64,000 nt of DNA from Roseomonas sp. CECT 9278 (GTDB taxonomy: Bacteria > Pseudomonadota > Alphaproteobacteria > Acetobacterales > Acetobacteraceae): the NCBI RefSeq assembly GCF_918698155.1, contig NZ_CAKKLX010000023.1, positions 1 through 64,000 of the forward strand. The letters are read 5' to 3'. Below are positions 25,342-33,918 of this stretch, in pieces. The notes below the pieces were generated by a model that saw only the letters and a list, made by a program, of their open reading frames with translations, was not told where the DNA came from and ran no database searches. Numbering within the stretch: the first letter of the stretch is position 1; each line of letters starts with the position of its first letter. The position numbers and the translations under genes are program-made.

Positions 25342-26811
25342 ATGTCTGACAGCCTGAACGGTGTGACTCCATCGGAAAGATTGCTCTCCGAGCTGTGCCA
25401 GCGATCTTTTCTACGGCTTTGGAGCTATGCGAATCCTCACAAGGATGACGGGCACGAATTTTGTGACGTCATTGCAGTATTTGAGAATCATGTATTCATA
25501 TTTTTTGATAGAGAAAAGGTCCTTCCGGAAATACTAGTAACCGACGATCCTATGATTCGTTGGAATCGCTGGAAGCGGGACGCGATCGATAGGCAGATTA
25601 CAACTGCCAACGGCGCAGAACGATATATCAAGTCGGGACGAAGAATTTATCTTGATGCGAAAAAAACTAAACTACTCCCAGTTAAAATTGATTTGACAAA
25701 AGTTATTGTTCACAAAATCGTTGTTGCGCATGGCGCAGCCGAGGCTTGCAAGAATTTTTCTGACACTAACGTATATGGAAGCCTCGCCATTAGCTATCAT
25801 GACATGACGCACGGCACGCCTCCTCCATTTCCTTTTATGGTAGCTTTAGATAAAGAAAGGCCCATCCATATCTTTGATACTCACAACCTACCGATAATTT
25901 TTCGAGAACTAGATACAGTTAAGGATTTCTCAGATTATTTGGATGCTAAAATTGAGGCGATACGAAAATACGATATGCTTACTTACTGTGGAGAGGAAGA
26001 TCTTCTTGCTAATTATTGGATGAATTTGGATAAGAAAACAGGAAAGCATTTCGTGGGCGTGCCGGACGGTACCGTAAACGTTGTGATGATCGGCGAAGGA
26101 GAGTGGAAAGATCTGATCGATTTAGAGCAATACAAATCCACCAAAACAGCAAATCAAATATCGTATTTTTGGGATGACATCATTCAGAGGACTTGTGACA
26201 ATTGGCTGAATGGCAGATTGCTCGGTGACGCCGATCTCTTGAGGCGGCCCAGTGCGATATTTGAAATGGCGAAAGAGCCCCGCTTTATGCGGAGAATCCT
26301 CGTAGAACACATTAAGGAGGCGATAGAGAATTTTCCCAAAACTGAACAACTCACAAGACATATGCGTTTCTTCAGGTCATTTTACAGCAAGACCGGCTAT
26401 GTGTTCATTCAGGTGTGGATTCCACCGGAACTAAGAAAAGGTGAAATCGACGACCGCTCAATTCGTCGGGAGATGCTACGCATTGCGTGTGGTGCAGCCA
26501 AAAACAAATTCCCAGACTTGGAAATTGTTGTTGGAATTGCTATTGAGCCACCTCGAATGACAACTAGTATTGGTGAAGATTTTATTTGGATGGATTGCCG
26601 CGGTTGGACTGACAAAGATCGTGAAGAAATCTTGGACAGCAACCGTGCCTGGGGTTTCTTCGATACGGGTAAACTCCGGGAAGGGACACATACCGAGTTT
26701 GTGGCGCCCCAAACAAAGAGTGTCGCGCGAGCACGGCCCCGAAAGCCAGGCCGAAACGACCCATGTCCGTGCCGCTCAGGACTGAAGTTCAAGCGTTGCC
26801 ATGGACGCTGA
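25342..26811 (+). CDS. Low-GC SEC-C motif protein, possibly nuclease-like
   Basis: The 489-residue protein has strikingly lower GC and AT-rich codons compared with every neighbour, indicating recent transfer. The C-terminus is a SEC-C zinc motif (GRNDPCPCRSGLKFKRCHG), preceded by a basic linker. The N-terminal part (GHEFCDVIAVFENHVFIFFD, then RWNRWKRDAID and NGAERYI) resembles conserved acid-rich strands of PD-(D/E)xK-type nuclease folds, but this is tentative. The middle region is unassigned. The start at 25342 has no obvious ribosome site. SEC-C tails often accompany nucleic-acid or stress proteins; a defence role is possible, not shown. A toxin-antitoxin pair lies directly downstream. Confidence 0.75.
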   Translation: MSDSLNGVTPSERLLSELCQRSFLRLWSYANPHKDDGHEFCDVIAVFENHVFIFFDREKVLPEILVTDDPMIRWNRWKRDAIDRQITTANGAERYIKSGRRIYLDAKKTKLLPVKIDLTKVIVHKIVVAHGAAEACKNFSDTNVYGSLAISYHDMTHGTPPPFPFMVALDKERPIHIFDTHNLPIIFRELDTVKDFSDYLDAKIEAIRKYDMLTYCGEEDLLANYWMNLDKKTGKHFVGVPDGTVNVVMIGEGEWKDLIDLEQYKSTKTANQISYFWDDIIQRTCDNWLNGRLLGDADLLRRPSAIFEMAKEPRFMRRILVEHIKEAIENFPKTEQLTRHMRFFRSFYSKTGYVFIQVWIPPELRKGEIDDRSIRREMLRIACGAAKNKFPDLEIVVGIAIEPPRMTTSIGEDFIWMDCRGWTDKDREEILDSNRAWGFFDTGKLREGTHTEFVAPQTKSVARARPRKPGRNDPCPCRSGLKFKRCHGR

Positions 26812-26928
26812 GAACGTCAGCGGTGAACTACTCGCTTTTCAGGAGCGACAGCCGCCTGAAGTAGCCCAGCGTCAGCGCAAAATGCGCGGGCGTTTCGAAA
26901 GCCCAAATCTATCGGGAACGGTTAGCTG

Positions 26929-27342
26929 CTACGCCCACGGATCCACCACCCCCACCCCCGCCGCCCTGAACGCGCTCCCATCCCGCGTTGCCACCGCAAA
27001 CCCCCGAGCCACCGCAATCGCCGCGATATACCCATCCGGCGTCGGAAACCCCTCCCCCGCCGCCCTGGCCCGCACCGCACACGCCGCATAACACCGCGCC
27101 GCCGCCTCATCGAAGGGCAGGATGCGGCCGGCAAAATCCCCCACCACGCCCTCCACCGCCGCCGTCAGCATCTCCCGCCGCCGCCCCTCCGGCAGCGCGC
27201 CCACGCCGAACAGCAGCTCCGCCACCGTCACGCTCGCGATGAACAGCGTCTCCGCCGCCTGCGCGTCCAGCCAGGCCATCACCCGCGCATCCGGCGCCGG
27301 CTTCATCCCTTCCGACACCACATTGGTATCCAGCAGGATCAT
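26929..27342 (-). CDS. vapC: VapC/FitB-type PIN-domain toxin
   Basis: The 137-residue PIN-domain ribonuclease has the acidic metal site: D5 in LLDTNVVSE, E42 in VAELLFG, D103 in TPDGYIAAIA, and D121 in ATRDGSAF. Family members cut tRNA, rRNA or mRNA when released from antitoxin. The start overlaps the antitoxin stop by four bases (ATGA), the standard arrangement with antitoxin first. Confidence 0.93.
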   Translation of the reverse strand: MILLDTNVVSEGMKPAPDARVMAWLDAQAAETLFIASVTVAELLFGVGALPEGRRREMLTAAVEGVVGDFAGRILPFDEAAARCYAACAVRARAAGEGFPTPDGYIAAIAVARGFAVATRDGSAFRAAGVGVVDPWA

Positions 27343-27593
27343 CCGAACCGCATCGGCTCCGCCGGCTGCCGCGCCCGAGCCTCCTCCAGCGCCTCGACAT
27401 CCTCGTTGGTCAGCCCGATCCGCCGGCTCCGCTCCGCCATGGCCGACCCCAGCCGCACCCGATCCTTCGGCCGCACCGCCTCATCCAGGATCGCCCGCAT
27501 CTCCGCCTCCGTGCTGCGCCCATGCCGCGCCGCGCGCAGCTTCAGCGCCCGATGCGTCTCCTCAGACAGGTTGCGGATGGTCACCGCAGACAT
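27339..27593 (-). CDS. FitA-like ribbon-helix-helix antitoxin
   Basis: The 84-residue protein begins with a ribbon-helix-helix DNA-binding domain (VTIRNLSEETHRALKLRAA, then STEAEMRAILDEA). An acidic/aromatic tail is expected to wrap the PIN toxin. It resembles FitA and other VapB-type antitoxins. It is the first gene of the pair, and its start codon lies within a multi-site operator, consistent with autorepression. Confidence 0.9.
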   Translation of the reverse strand: MSAVTIRNLSEETHRALKLRAARHGRSTEAEMRAILDEAVRPKDRVRLGSAMAERSRRIGLTNEDVEALEEARARQPAEPMRFG

Positions 27594-27649
27594 GATGGCA
27601 TCTCAGCAGAAATGATAGCGACGCCATCAACCTAGGCAAACCGCCATCA
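27593..27649 (-). promoter_or_regulatory. Four-half-site operator of the toxin-antitoxin pair
   Basis: TGATGGC (27593-27599) and TGATAGC (27613-27619) are followed by inverted copies GCCATCA at 27623-27629 and 27643-27649. Start-to-start spacings are 20, 10 and 20 bases. The leftmost site overlaps the antitoxin start codon. FitA operators are known to be TGATAGC-type inverted repeats, so this is a good fit. Confidence 0.65.
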
Positions 27650-27706
27650 CCCTTCAAGCACGGATCACACTTGAAAATCCGCTATTTTTCCTATTCAATA
27701 CGCCGC

Positions 27707-28276
27707 ATGACCCCACGCCCCCTCACCCCCCTCCAATTCTCCGCCCTCCTCCCCTACCTCCTCCCCCGCTCCCCCGCCGGCCGCCAGATCGGCGACCTCC
27801 GCGCCCGCATGGACGCCATATTCGCCCTCGCCTGCACCACCGCCCCCTGGCGCGCCATCCCGCCCGAACACGGCAACCCCAACACCATCGCCCGCTACTT
27901 CCGCCGCCTCACCCACGCCGGCCTGTGGGAAAAGCTGCTCGAGGCCCTCAAGGACAACGAACCTACCCACCCCCTCAACACCCTCGCCCCCCTCATCTTC
28001 CGCGCCTGCCGCCGCGCCGTCCGCCTGCGCGGCCTGAAGTTCATCGCCCTGATCCGCCGCCTCGGCTTCCTCCAGGCCCTGAACGGCCCCCCGTCCAAGC
28101 TCCCCGACCCCGATTTGTCCGAAATCATCCGCACGACCACGACATTGCCGCCGGTCCCCGCAACGAGGCCGCAATTCGACGCCTACCTGGCCCTCACCAG
28201 GGCACTCCGGCAGCTCCACCGCTGCGCCAGCGGGGTCAAGCACATCCCCCGCGTCATCCGCCTGGGCTGGTCATGA
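27707..28276 (+). CDS. Orphan IS5-type transposase N-domain (DUF4096-like) protein
   Basis: The 189-residue protein carries the helical N-terminal domain of IS5/IS4-type transposases (DUF4096): GRQIGDLRARMDAIFALAC, APWRAIPPEHGNPNTIARYF and THAGLWEKLLEAL. The remaining 100 residues are basic and contain no DDE catalytic domain. No terminal inverted repeats or neighbouring second frame were seen. It is either a truncated transposase or a domesticated DNA-binding protein. The coding strand is strongly C-rich. An in-frame Met at 27671 would add 12 residues. Confidence 0.7.
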   Translation: MTPRPLTPLQFSALLPYLLPRSPAGRQIGDLRARMDAIFALACTTAPWRAIPPEHGNPNTIARYFRRLTHAGLWEKLLEALKDNEPTHPLNTLAPLIFRACRRAVRLRGLKFIALIRRLGFLQALNGPPSKLPDPDLSEIIRTTTTLPPVPATRPQFDAYLALTRALRQLHRCASGVKHIPRVIRLGWS

Positions 28277-28291
28277 CCCCCGCGCGCGCCG

Positions 28292-29266
28292 CTACGCCGG
28301 CTGCACCCCCGCCGCCCGCAGCACGCCCACCGACTGGTCCACCTCGCGCCGCAGGAACGCCCGCACCGCCTCGGGCGTATCGAAGCCCGGCCGCAGCTCC
28401 TCGCCCAGGGCCGCCAACCGCTCCCGGTTCTGCGCCAGCCCCGCCTGGAACGCCGCCGACAGCGCCGCCAGGATCGGCGCCGGGGTGCCCGCGGGGGCCA
28501 GGCACACCCGCCAGTTCTGGAACAGGAACCCCGGCAGCCCCGCCTCGGCCGAGGTCGGAACCTCCGGCATCAGCGCGCTGCGGTTGCCCACCGTCAGCGC
28601 CAGCGGCCGCATCGTCCCGGCCCGGATGTGCTCCAGGCTGGCGGAGGCCGACACGATCGTCATCTGCGCCTCCCCGCTCACCACCGCGAGTGCGGCCGGC
28701 GCTCCACCGCGGTAGTGCACCATCTCCATCTGCACCCCCGCCGTGGTGCGCAGGATCTCGGCGGCGATGTGCACCGGCCCCCCCACCCCGGTGGTCGCCA
28801 TGTTCAGCCGCCCCGGCTGCGCCTTCATCAGCGCGATCAGCTCGGCCAGGCTGGTCGCCGGCACGCGGGGATTCACCAGCAGGATCAGGGAGGCAAACAC
28901 CAGCACGCCAATGCCGGCAAAATCCGTCACCGGGTCATAGGGCAGCCGCGCCACCAGCGCGGGGCCGACAGCATGCCCGCTGTCATTGACCAGGATGGTG
29001 TGCCCGTCGGGTGCCGCCTTGGCCACCATGTCGGCGCCGATCGACCCGCCGGCGCCGGTGCGGTTCTCGACCACCAGCGGCTGGCCCAGAATGGCCTGGA
29101 TGGGGTCGGACATCATGCGCGTGAGCACATCGGTCGGCCCACCGGCGCTGAACGGGACGATGGCGCGGATGGGTCGGCTCGGCCGCCAGCCGGCCTGCGC
29201 CCGGGCAACCCCCGGCAGTGCGAACATGGCGGTGGCGGCGGCAAGCGCCCGGCGGCGGACCAACAT
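28292..29266 (-). CDS. TctC/Bug-family periplasmic receptor
   Basis: The 324-residue binding protein has a signal peptide ending ARA before Gln. The family landmarks PIRAIVPFSAGGPTDVL, GAGGSIGADMVA, PDGHTILV, HYRGG and VPTSAEAGLPG are present. It is expected to bind a carboxylate-type ligand in the periplasm for a TctAB permease encoded elsewhere. A GGGAG ribosome site precedes the ATG at 29266. It is the second orphan receptor in the window, and no catabolic gene accompanies it. Confidence 0.9.
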   Translation of the reverse strand: MLVRRRALAAATAMFALPGVARAQAGWRPSRPIRAIVPFSAGGPTDVLTRMMSDPIQAILGQPLVVENRTGAGGSIGADMVAKAAPDGHTILVNDSGHAVGPALVARLPYDPVTDFAGIGVLVFASLILLVNPRVPATSLAELIALMKAQPGRLNMATTGVGGPVHIAAEILRTTAGVQMEMVHYRGGAPAALAVVSGEAQMTIVSASASLEHIRAGTMRPLALTVGNRSALMPEVPTSAEAGLPGFLFQNWRVCLAPAGTPAPILAALSAAFQAGLAQNRERLAALGEELRPGFDTPEAVRAFLRREVDQSVGVLRAAGVQPA

Positions 29267-29480
29267 CGGCGTATCTCCCTGCGGCGGGTGCTCATCGGCG
29301 GCGCCCTGCCCGGCTTCGCCTATACGCAACCCGCCCGGGGAAGGCGAGGCCTGACCGACCCTTGCCCGTGCCTGCGGCGGCGCGGCACGGGGCCAGGCGG
29401 CGCGACGCGACGCGGGTGCCCGGCCCGTGGGGATGCGGCAGGTGGCCGGTCGCCCGCCGGTGGGCGGCCTGGGCCGGCCT

Positions 29481-30539
29481 TCAGCCGCCGCGCGCCTTGG
29501 CCTCGCCGGCCAGCAGCGCGCGCTTGCGCGGCACGCCCCAGCGGTAGCCGGTCAGGTCGCCATCCTTGCCGACCACGCGGTGGCAGGGCACCGCGATGGA
29601 CACCTTGTTCTGCGCGCAGGCCCGCGCCACCGCCCGTGTCGCGCGCGGCTGCCCCATCGCCGCGGCCAGGCCAGAGTAGGTGCGCGTCTCGCCCAGCGGG
29701 ATGGCGCGCAGGGCCTCCCACACCCGACGTTGGAACGCCGTGCCGCGCAGGTCGAGCGGCAGGTCCAGCGCCGCGCGGGGCTCGGCGACATAGGCCACCA
29801 CCTGGCGCACCGCATCGGCCAGCGCGTCGGGCGCGTCCTCGATGGTGGCGCGGGGGAAGCGGGCCATGACGTCGCCGCGCAGCGCCGGTTCGTCCTCGCC
29901 GAAGCCGATGAAGCAGATGCCCGCGGCGGTCGCGCCGACCATCAGGGGGCCGAGCGCGGACGGCGCCAGCGCCACGCGGATCACCTCCCCCGCACCGCCG
30001 CGGCGGGCCGCCCCCGGTGTCATGCCCAGCACGCGGCCGGGTGCCTCGTACACCCGGCTTTCGGAGCCGAAGCCGGCCTCGGCCACCGCATCGGCCACGC
30101 GCGCGCCGTCGGCCAGCGCGGCGGACAGGCGGCGGGCGCGGACGCTCTCGGCATACGACCGCGGCGTGACGCCGGTGACATCGCGGAACAGCCGCAGGAA
30201 GTGGTGGCGGGCATACCCCGCGCGATCGGCCAGCGCAGCGAGGGACGGAATGGCCTCCGCTGCCTCGATCATCGCGCAGGCGGCGCGGATGGCGGCGGCA
30301 TGGATGGCGGCGCGCTCGCCCTTCGGGTCGCACCGCTTGCAGGCCCGGAAGCCCGCCGCCTCGGCCGCCGCGGCATCGCAGAAGAAGCGCGTGTTGCGCC
30401 TGAGCGGCGGGCGCGACGGGCAGCCCGGCCGGCAGAACACCCCCTGCGTCGCCACCGCGTACAGGAAGGCGTCGGACGGCGTGCGGGCCAGCACCGCGGC
30501 CCAGCGTTCGGCGTCAGGATCGGCATGGGTGTCGGGCAT
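29481..30539 (-). CDS. ada: Ada: bifunctional DNA repair methyltransferase and regulator
   Basis: The 352-residue protein has all Ada parts. The N-terminal zinc domain has C36, C40, C67 and C70 (FCRPGCPSRPP, CKRCDPKG). An AraC-type helix-turn-helix spans about residues 85-180 (LADRAGYARHHFLRLFRDVTG). The C-terminal O6-alkylguanine transferase has acceptor C319 in PCHRV. It repairs methyl phosphotriesters and O6-methylguanine; methylated Ada activates its regulon. The length matches E. coli Ada. Divergent from the RTX gene. Confidence 0.95.
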   Translation of the reverse strand: MPDTHADPDAERWAAVLARTPSDAFLYAVATQGVFCRPGCPSRPPLRRNTRFFCDAAAAEAAGFRACKRCDPKGERAAIHAAAIRAACAMIEAAEAIPSLAALADRAGYARHHFLRLFRDVTGVTPRSYAESVRARRLSAALADGARVADAVAEAGFGSESRVYEAPGRVLGMTPGAARRGGAGEVIRVALAPSALGPLMVGATAAGICFIGFGEDEPALRGDVMARFPRATIEDAPDALADAVRQVVAYVAEPRAALDLPLDLRGTAFQRRVWEALRAIPLGETRTYSGLAAAMGQPRATRAVARACAQNKVSIAVPCHRVVGKDGDLTGYRWGVPRKRALLAGEAKARGG

Positions 30540-30589
30540 GGCGGGTGTGTCGCATGGGTCGCGGCCGGGGTGCCATCCGCGCGTTGCGC

Positions 30590-30680
30590 CGGCGCAAGGG
30601 CAGTTTTCTCGCGCCCGCAATGCTTTCCAGAATATGAATTTCCCTCCCAATATGTATATGGGTTGCGGAACGATGCATTG
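30590..30680 (+). promoter_or_regulatory. AT-rich promoter region before the RTX gene
   Basis: Between divergent ada and the RTX gene lies the only AT-rich stretch of this region, containing AATATG twice (30631 and 30648 areas). An imperfect dyad CCCAATATGTATATGGG follows. No exact promoter boxes can be fixed. Confidence 0.35.
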
Positions 30681-30722
30681 GCTGGGCCCTTGGTCGGCCG
30701 GCGAACCGCAGGGGTGCTGCTC

Positions 30723-33260
30723 ATGTCCTGGTCCCAGTCTGGAACGCCGACCGATGGCCCCACGCCGGCCGCCGATACCTTCACCGGCAGCAGCGAGGAC
30801 GATTTCGGCGCCGATGGCGGGCTCGGCGATGACAGCCTGGTCGGCAATGAGGGCCGCGACGAACTGATCGGCGGGCTCGGCTCGGATACCATCGAGGGCG
30901 GCGGCGGCCTCGACTTCATCTATGGCGGCGAGACCGGCGACACCGGCGAACTCGACCCCGGCAACCTGCTGACCGACACGCTCGACGGCGCCTGGATCTT
31001 CGGCGCCGCGGGCAACGACACCATCGAGATGACGCTCGCCGGCACCTTCGTGCCGGAACTCGACGTGCCCAACGCCCGCATCTTCGCCTATGCCGGCAAC
31101 GACCTGGTGCAACTCAGCGGCAACGCCGCCGGCTTCGACCCCGACGTCTATGGCGGCACCAACGACGACACGCTGGTCGGCACCGATGCCTTCTCCTCGC
31201 TGTACGGGGAGAGCGAGAATGACAGCCTGGTCGGCGGCTCCGCCGGGGAAGTGCTGTCGGGCGGCGAGAACGACGACATCGTCGATGGCGGCGGCGGCAA
31301 CGACACCATCTACGGCGACGATGTCCTCGGCACCGGGGACGGCAATGACAGCCTGAGCGGCGGTGCCGGCAACGACATCATCGACGGCGGCGCCGGCGAC
31401 GACACCATCAACGGCGCCGGCCTCGGCTGGGATTCGATGATCGGCGGCGAGGGCATCAACACCCTCGATTTCTCCACCGCGACCGCCGGGGTCGCCTTCC
31501 ACCTGGCGCAGCGGGAAGTCTACGAGGACGGCAACCCGACCACCGACTGGCCCGACACGGTCGATGGCCTCGGCAATCCGATCAAGGACCCCGAATACAT
31601 CGAGGGCTTCACCGTCGCCTACGGCTCCCAGCTCAGCGACGGCTTCATGGCCGGCTCCGAGGACGGCGACAGCATCTTCGGCCAGGGCGGCGACGACCGG
31701 ATCTTCGGCAATACCGGCGACGACACGCTCGATGGCGGCAACGACGACGACTACCTGGTCGGCGAGGAAGGCAACGACCTGGCCCTTGGCGGCGATGGCG
31801 ACGACACGCTGGTGGGCGGGCGCGGCGACCTCAACACCACCAACCCCGAGCCCGAGGGCGGCGACCCGGACGGCTTCGACACCCTCTCGGGCGGCACCGG
31901 GGAAGACCTGCTGTTCGGCCAGGAAGGCGACGACAGCCTGGATGGCGGCCTCGGGCTCGACACGCTGGACGCCGGCACCGGCAACGACATCATCGAGGGC
32001 GGCGATTCGATCGAATTCGGCGAGGAGGGCAACGTCGTCGCGATCCTGCGCGAATCCGACCTGGTGACCTACCAGGGCGCCAGCGAGGCGATCTCCTTCA
32101 GCCTCACCGACGGCAATGGCCTGGTGCAGGTCGGCGGCAGCGAGACCGACGAGCTGCGCAACATCGAGCAGGTGGTCGGAACCGACCTCGGCGACACCAT
32201 GGAGATGTTCTGGGGCGCGCCCGAGACCATCGACATCCTGATGGAAGGCGGCGCCGGCGACGATGCCATCAACCTGGTCGGCGATGCCGCCGCGGTGCTG
32301 GACGGCGGCACCGGCGACGACACCATCAACGGCGGCAACGGCAACGACACCATCCTGGGTGGCGAGGGCAATGATTCCGTCTATGGCGGCGCCGGCAACG
32401 ACAGCATCCTGGCGACGCCGGGCCGCGACACCATCGAGGCCGGCACCGGCAACGACGTCATCGACACGGGCGACGAGGACGACCTCGTCATCTGGCGCAG
32501 CGGCGACGGCTCGGACGTCGTCCAGATGGGCGGCGGCAGCGACACGCTGCAGCTCCAGGGCTGGCAGGACGACTGGACCATCGACAGTGCCGACACGGTC
32601 GGCGGCAACTACATCCTCACCTACAATGGTCTGGGCGGCGGCACGCTGACGGTGGCGGGCGTCGAGCACATCACCTGCTTCGCCGAGGGCACCCGCATCC
32701 TGACACCGCGCGGCGAGGTGCCGGTCGAGACGCTGCGCGCCGGCGACCTGGTGGTGGCGGGCGCCGGCTTCAGGCCGCTGCGCTGGGTCGGGCGCACGCG
32801 CGTCGATCTCGCGCGGCACCGTGCGAAGGAGAAGGTCGCGCCGATCCTGCTGCGGGCCGGCGCGCTGGGGGCCGGCGTGCCGCATCGCGACCTGCGCGTC
32901 AGCCCCGAGCACGCCTTCCTGCTGGGCGGCCGCTTGGTGCCGGCGCATCTGCTGGTGAACGGCACCACCATCGTGCAGGAGGCCTGGCAGCGCGCGCTGA
33001 CCTACTGGCACCTGGAGCTGGATGTGCATGGCGTGGTGGTGGCGGAGGGGACGCTCGCGGAATCCTACTTCGACGACGGCAATCGCCACCTGTTCGACAA
33101 TGCCGTGGTCGCGCTGCACGCCGATTTCGGCGCCGGCCGGCCGGGCGGGCGGTATGCGACGCAGGCCTGCGCGCCGCCGGTGTTCTCGCGGGACGACCCG
33201 GCGCTGCCGGCGATCCTGGCGGCGCTGCCGGCGCCGGGGGCCGTGGCCAGGCGCGCCTGA
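30723..33260 (+). CDS. RTX calcium-binding repeat protein with C-terminal Hint domain
   Basis: The 845-residue acidic protein is made largely of haemolysin-type nonapeptide repeats (GGxGNDxL pattern, such as GGAGNDIIDGGAGDDTI). These bind calcium and fold as beta-rolls after secretion. From C652 (CFAEGTRILTPRGEVPVETL) it carries a Hint-type module, the fold that performs intein or hedgehog-like self-processing, ending with a basic Ala-rich tail. There is no signal peptide, so type I secretion is expected, but no transporter genes are nearby. An AGGGG site lies eight bases before the ATG. The function is unknown; a surface or matrix protein is plausible. Confidence 0.85.
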   Translation: MSWSQSGTPTDGPTPAADTFTGSSEDDFGADGGLGDDSLVGNEGRDELIGGLGSDTIEGGGGLDFIYGGETGDTGELDPGNLLTDTLDGAWIFGAAGNDTIEMTLAGTFVPELDVPNARIFAYAGNDLVQLSGNAAGFDPDVYGGTNDDTLVGTDAFSSLYGESENDSLVGGSAGEVLSGGENDDIVDGGGGNDTIYGDDVLGTGDGNDSLSGGAGNDIIDGGAGDDTINGAGLGWDSMIGGEGINTLDFSTATAGVAFHLAQREVYEDGNPTTDWPDTVDGLGNPIKDPEYIEGFTVAYGSQLSDGFMAGSEDGDSIFGQGGDDRIFGNTGDDTLDGGNDDDYLVGEEGNDLALGGDGDDTLVGGRGDLNTTNPEPEGGDPDGFDTLSGGTGEDLLFGQEGDDSLDGGLGLDTLDAGTGNDIIEGGDSIEFGEEGNVVAILRESDLVTYQGASEAISFSLTDGNGLVQVGGSETDELRNIEQVVGTDLGDTMEMFWGAPETIDILMEGGAGDDAINLVGDAAAVLDGGTGDDTINGGNGNDTILGGEGNDSVYGGAGNDSILATPGRDTIEAGTGNDVIDTGDEDDLVIWRSGDGSDVVQMGGGSDTLQLQGWQDDWTIDSADTVGGNYILTYNGLGGGTLTVAGVEHITCFAEGTRILTPRGEVPVETLRAGDLVVAGAGFRPLRWVGRTRVDLARHRAKEKVAPILLRAGALGAGVPHRDLRVSPEHAFLLGGRLVPAHLLVNGTTIVQEAWQRALTYWHLELDVHGVVVAEGTLAESYFDDGNRHLFDNAVVALHADFGAGRPGGRYATQACAPPVFSRDDPALPAILAALPAPGAVARRA

Positions 33261-33312
33261 CGGGCGCGCTCAGGTCGCGTCGCGCGTGACGGGCGCGCTC
33301 AGGTCGCGTCGC
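33258..33312. repeat. 26-bp direct repeat, period 29, at convergent gene ends
   Basis: The sequence starting TGACGGGCGCGCTCAGGTCG occurs at 33258-33283 and again at 33287-33312. The first copy includes the RTX stop codon; the second includes the stop of the TPR gene. Confidence 0.9.
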
Positions 33313-33871
33313 CCTCCGCCTTGCGGCGCAGCTCGCGCAGCCGCGCCGCGCCGCCGCGCAGGCGGGGGTGCAGGGCCAGCGCCGCCTCCATGCTGCGCAG
33401 CGCGGCGCGCGGGTCGTTCGCTTCCTCCTGCAGCATCGACAGCGTCATCAGCGCGCCGAAGTGCCGCGGCTCCAGGCGCAGGGCCTCCTGCAGGTCGCGC
33501 GCGGCCGAGGCCGGGTCGCCCAGCGCGGCGAAGGCCTGCGCGCGTTGGTGCCAGGCCTCGGCGCTGCCGGGGCTGAGCACGATGGCGGCGTCGAAATCCT
33601 CCAGCGCCTCGTCATGCGTGCGCGCGGCCAGGTTGCGCGCGCCACGGCGCAGCAGCAGCACGGTGGCGGGCGAGGCCTGCTCCACCCACAGCGCGCGGAT
33701 GCGCCCTTCCATCATGGTCGCGACGGCGTCGTCGGGCGCGGTCTTCAGCCCGTCGAACAGGCTGTCGAGCTCGGCGCGCCGGCCTTCCTGCGCGCGGTTG
33801 GGCGCCGGGGCGGATTGGGCGAGGGCCGGCGCGGGAGCCAGCAGCAGCAGGGCAAGGAATGCGGCGCGCAT
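33299..33871 (-). CDS. Periplasmic TPR-repeat protein
   Basis: The 190-residue protein has a signal peptide (AAFLALLLLAPAPALA) and at least three tetratricopeptide units, seen as AARTHDEALEDFDAAIVLSP, AWHQRAQAFAALGDPASAAR and alike. It is likely a scaffold in the periplasm; no partner can be named. The Met at 33871 is selected because the signal peptide starts there. The stop lies in the second copy of a tandem repeat. Confidence 0.8.
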   Translation of the reverse strand: MRAAFLALLLLAPAPALAQSAPAPNRAQEGRRAELDSLFDGLKTAPDDAVATMMEGRIRALWVEQASPATVLLLRRGARNLAARTHDEALEDFDAAIVLSPGSAEAWHQRAQAFAALGDPASAARDLQEALRLEPRHFGALMTLSMLQEEANDPRAALRSMEAALALHPRLRGGAARLRELRRKAEGDAT

Positions 33872-33918
33872 GGCGCCATGTTCCGCCCTCCGGGGGGCGC
33901 GGGGCAAGCATGGCGTTG

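Noticed and set aside
26801-27091. Short plus-strand frame after the SEC-C gene
   Set aside because: It runs antisense into the PIN toxin gene, becomes Pro/Ala-rich shadow sequence, and has no family match.
30780-32500. Regularly repeated DNA, considered as a CRISPR or satellite array
   Set aside because: The repeats are imperfect, in frame and encode calcium-binding nonapeptides.
30540-33119. Long antisense frame over the RTX gene, joined to ada
   Set aside because: It is Val/Ala/Asp-rich shadow sequence produced by the repeat codons; the Ada family sequence begins at 30539.
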